Shown here: piece after piece, positions 63,671 to 64,000 of the stretch | How positions within the stretch are numbered: position 1 is the first letter of the stretch | Layout of the letters: the number at the start of each line of letters is the position of its first letter | DNA from: Apricaphanius iberus | Lineage: Eukaryota; Chordata; Actinopteri; Cyprinodontiformes; Aphaniidae | DNA length: 64,000 bases | Assembly (NCBI GenBank): GCA_028564705.1 | Contig: JAPXFQ010002697.1 | Coordinates: 156,259 to 220,258 of the forward strand | Reading direction: 5' to 3' | Position numbers and translations under genes: made by a program | Notes under the pieces: generated by a model | What the model was told of the DNA's origin: nothing | What the model saw: only the letters and a program-made list of their open reading frames with translations | Databases searched by the model: none

Positions 63671-64000
63671 CTCTTTCTTTCTTTCTTTCTTTTTTTTTGT
63701 TTAAATGGCGGGTGGCAACCAACTTAAGGTGCATTACCGCCACCTACTGTGCAGGAGTGTGAGTCAAAGTGAGAAAATAAAAAAATAAAAATAAATAAAT
63801 AAATAAATAAAAACTCTTATATTAACTAACTTACTTTTCCTAAGAAACTCTAACACTAATTTATAAATTTTGTTATTTCCATTCAATAACGTTTTTAAAT
63901 TCCAATCTCCATATCTTTTCATTATTAACTTATCTTTTAATTGTTCTCTAACTACTTTATACTTACTACAATAACACAGAATATAACACAGAATATTAAT
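63671..64000 (-). mobile_element. LINE 3' end, I/Nimb-like, running off the window
   Basis: Read on the minus strand, CACTCCTGCACAGTAGGTGG, CGGTAATGCACCTTAAGTTG and GTTGCCACCCGCCATTTAAA are followed by a poly(A)/(GAAA)n tail (complement of 63674-63698). The GGCGGTAATGCACC...GGTTGCCAACCGCC style is typical of the 3' ends of I/Nimb LINEs in fish. An (AAAT)n run lies at 63779-63812. AT-rich 3' coding or UTR text continues to the window edge. Confidence 0.55.

Overview
The window looks like AT-rich teleost fish DNA. It is almost entirely transposable elements and their remains, with no host protein-coding gene that I can support. The fish assignment rests on the mix of families: L2, Rex1/CR1-like, RTE/Rex3-like, I/Nimb-like, R4/Rex6-like and Tx1/L1-like LINEs; many hAT and PIF/Harbinger elements; a Tc1 copy; a DIRS/Ngaro-like retroelement; Ty3/gypsy-type LTR pieces; and tRNA-derived SINEs. 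Only four open frames look like parts of real proteins over a long stretch: an L2 reverse transcriptase on the minus strand (15.0-17.8 kb), an L2 C-terminal part (46.0-46.8 kb), a 402-residue frame inside a small LTR element (21.4-22.6 kb), and pieces of the DIRS-like gag and RT (53-59 kb).

Layout. 0-3 kb: short tandem repeats and a small hAT MITE. 3.05-3.41 kb: solo LTR with a 5-bp target duplication. 4.0-6.3 kb: a LINE endonuclease scrap and a dead Tc1. 6.5-13.3 kb: a minus-strand stack with I/Nimb-like RT and gag remnants, an L1/Tx1 3' UTR copy split by a PIF/Harbinger element, and an L2/CR1-like fragment split by a SINE-like piece and a hAT. 13.4-14.4 kb: an inverted-repeat-like (AAAT)/(ATTT) tract and a tRNA SINE. 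14.8-17.8 kb: a nearly full-length L2. 21.2-23.4 kb: a non-autonomous LTR element. 23.5-24.1 kb: a jockey-superfamily RT fragment. 26.8-29.0 kb: a hAT with a second hAT inside it, which in turn holds an L2 3' end. 30.4-32.1 kb: a hAT with transposase remains. 32-41 kb: more hAT and Harbinger elements plus an RTE fragment. 44.2-47.6 kb: an L2. 47.6-51.5 kb: gypsy RT, Rex3/RTE and R4/Rex6-like pieces. 51.6-53.0 kb: a SINE and a Rex1/CR1-like fragment. 53.0-59.6 kb: a DIRS/Ngaro-like element cut by a 2.9-kb L1/Tx1 insertion with a perfect 15-bp target duplication. 59.7-64 kb: an R4-type LINE tail, a TTAA-flanked MITE and a minus-strand LINE 3' end.

The best-supported results are the insertion boundaries I could read on both sides with matching target duplications. 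They give relative ages for several nests. I found no CRISPR array, rRNA operon, stand-alone tRNA gene or new cellular system. All family names come from motif recognition without database searches, so clade-level names (L2 versus CR1, R4 versus R2, DIRS versus Ngaro) are less certain than the presence of the element.
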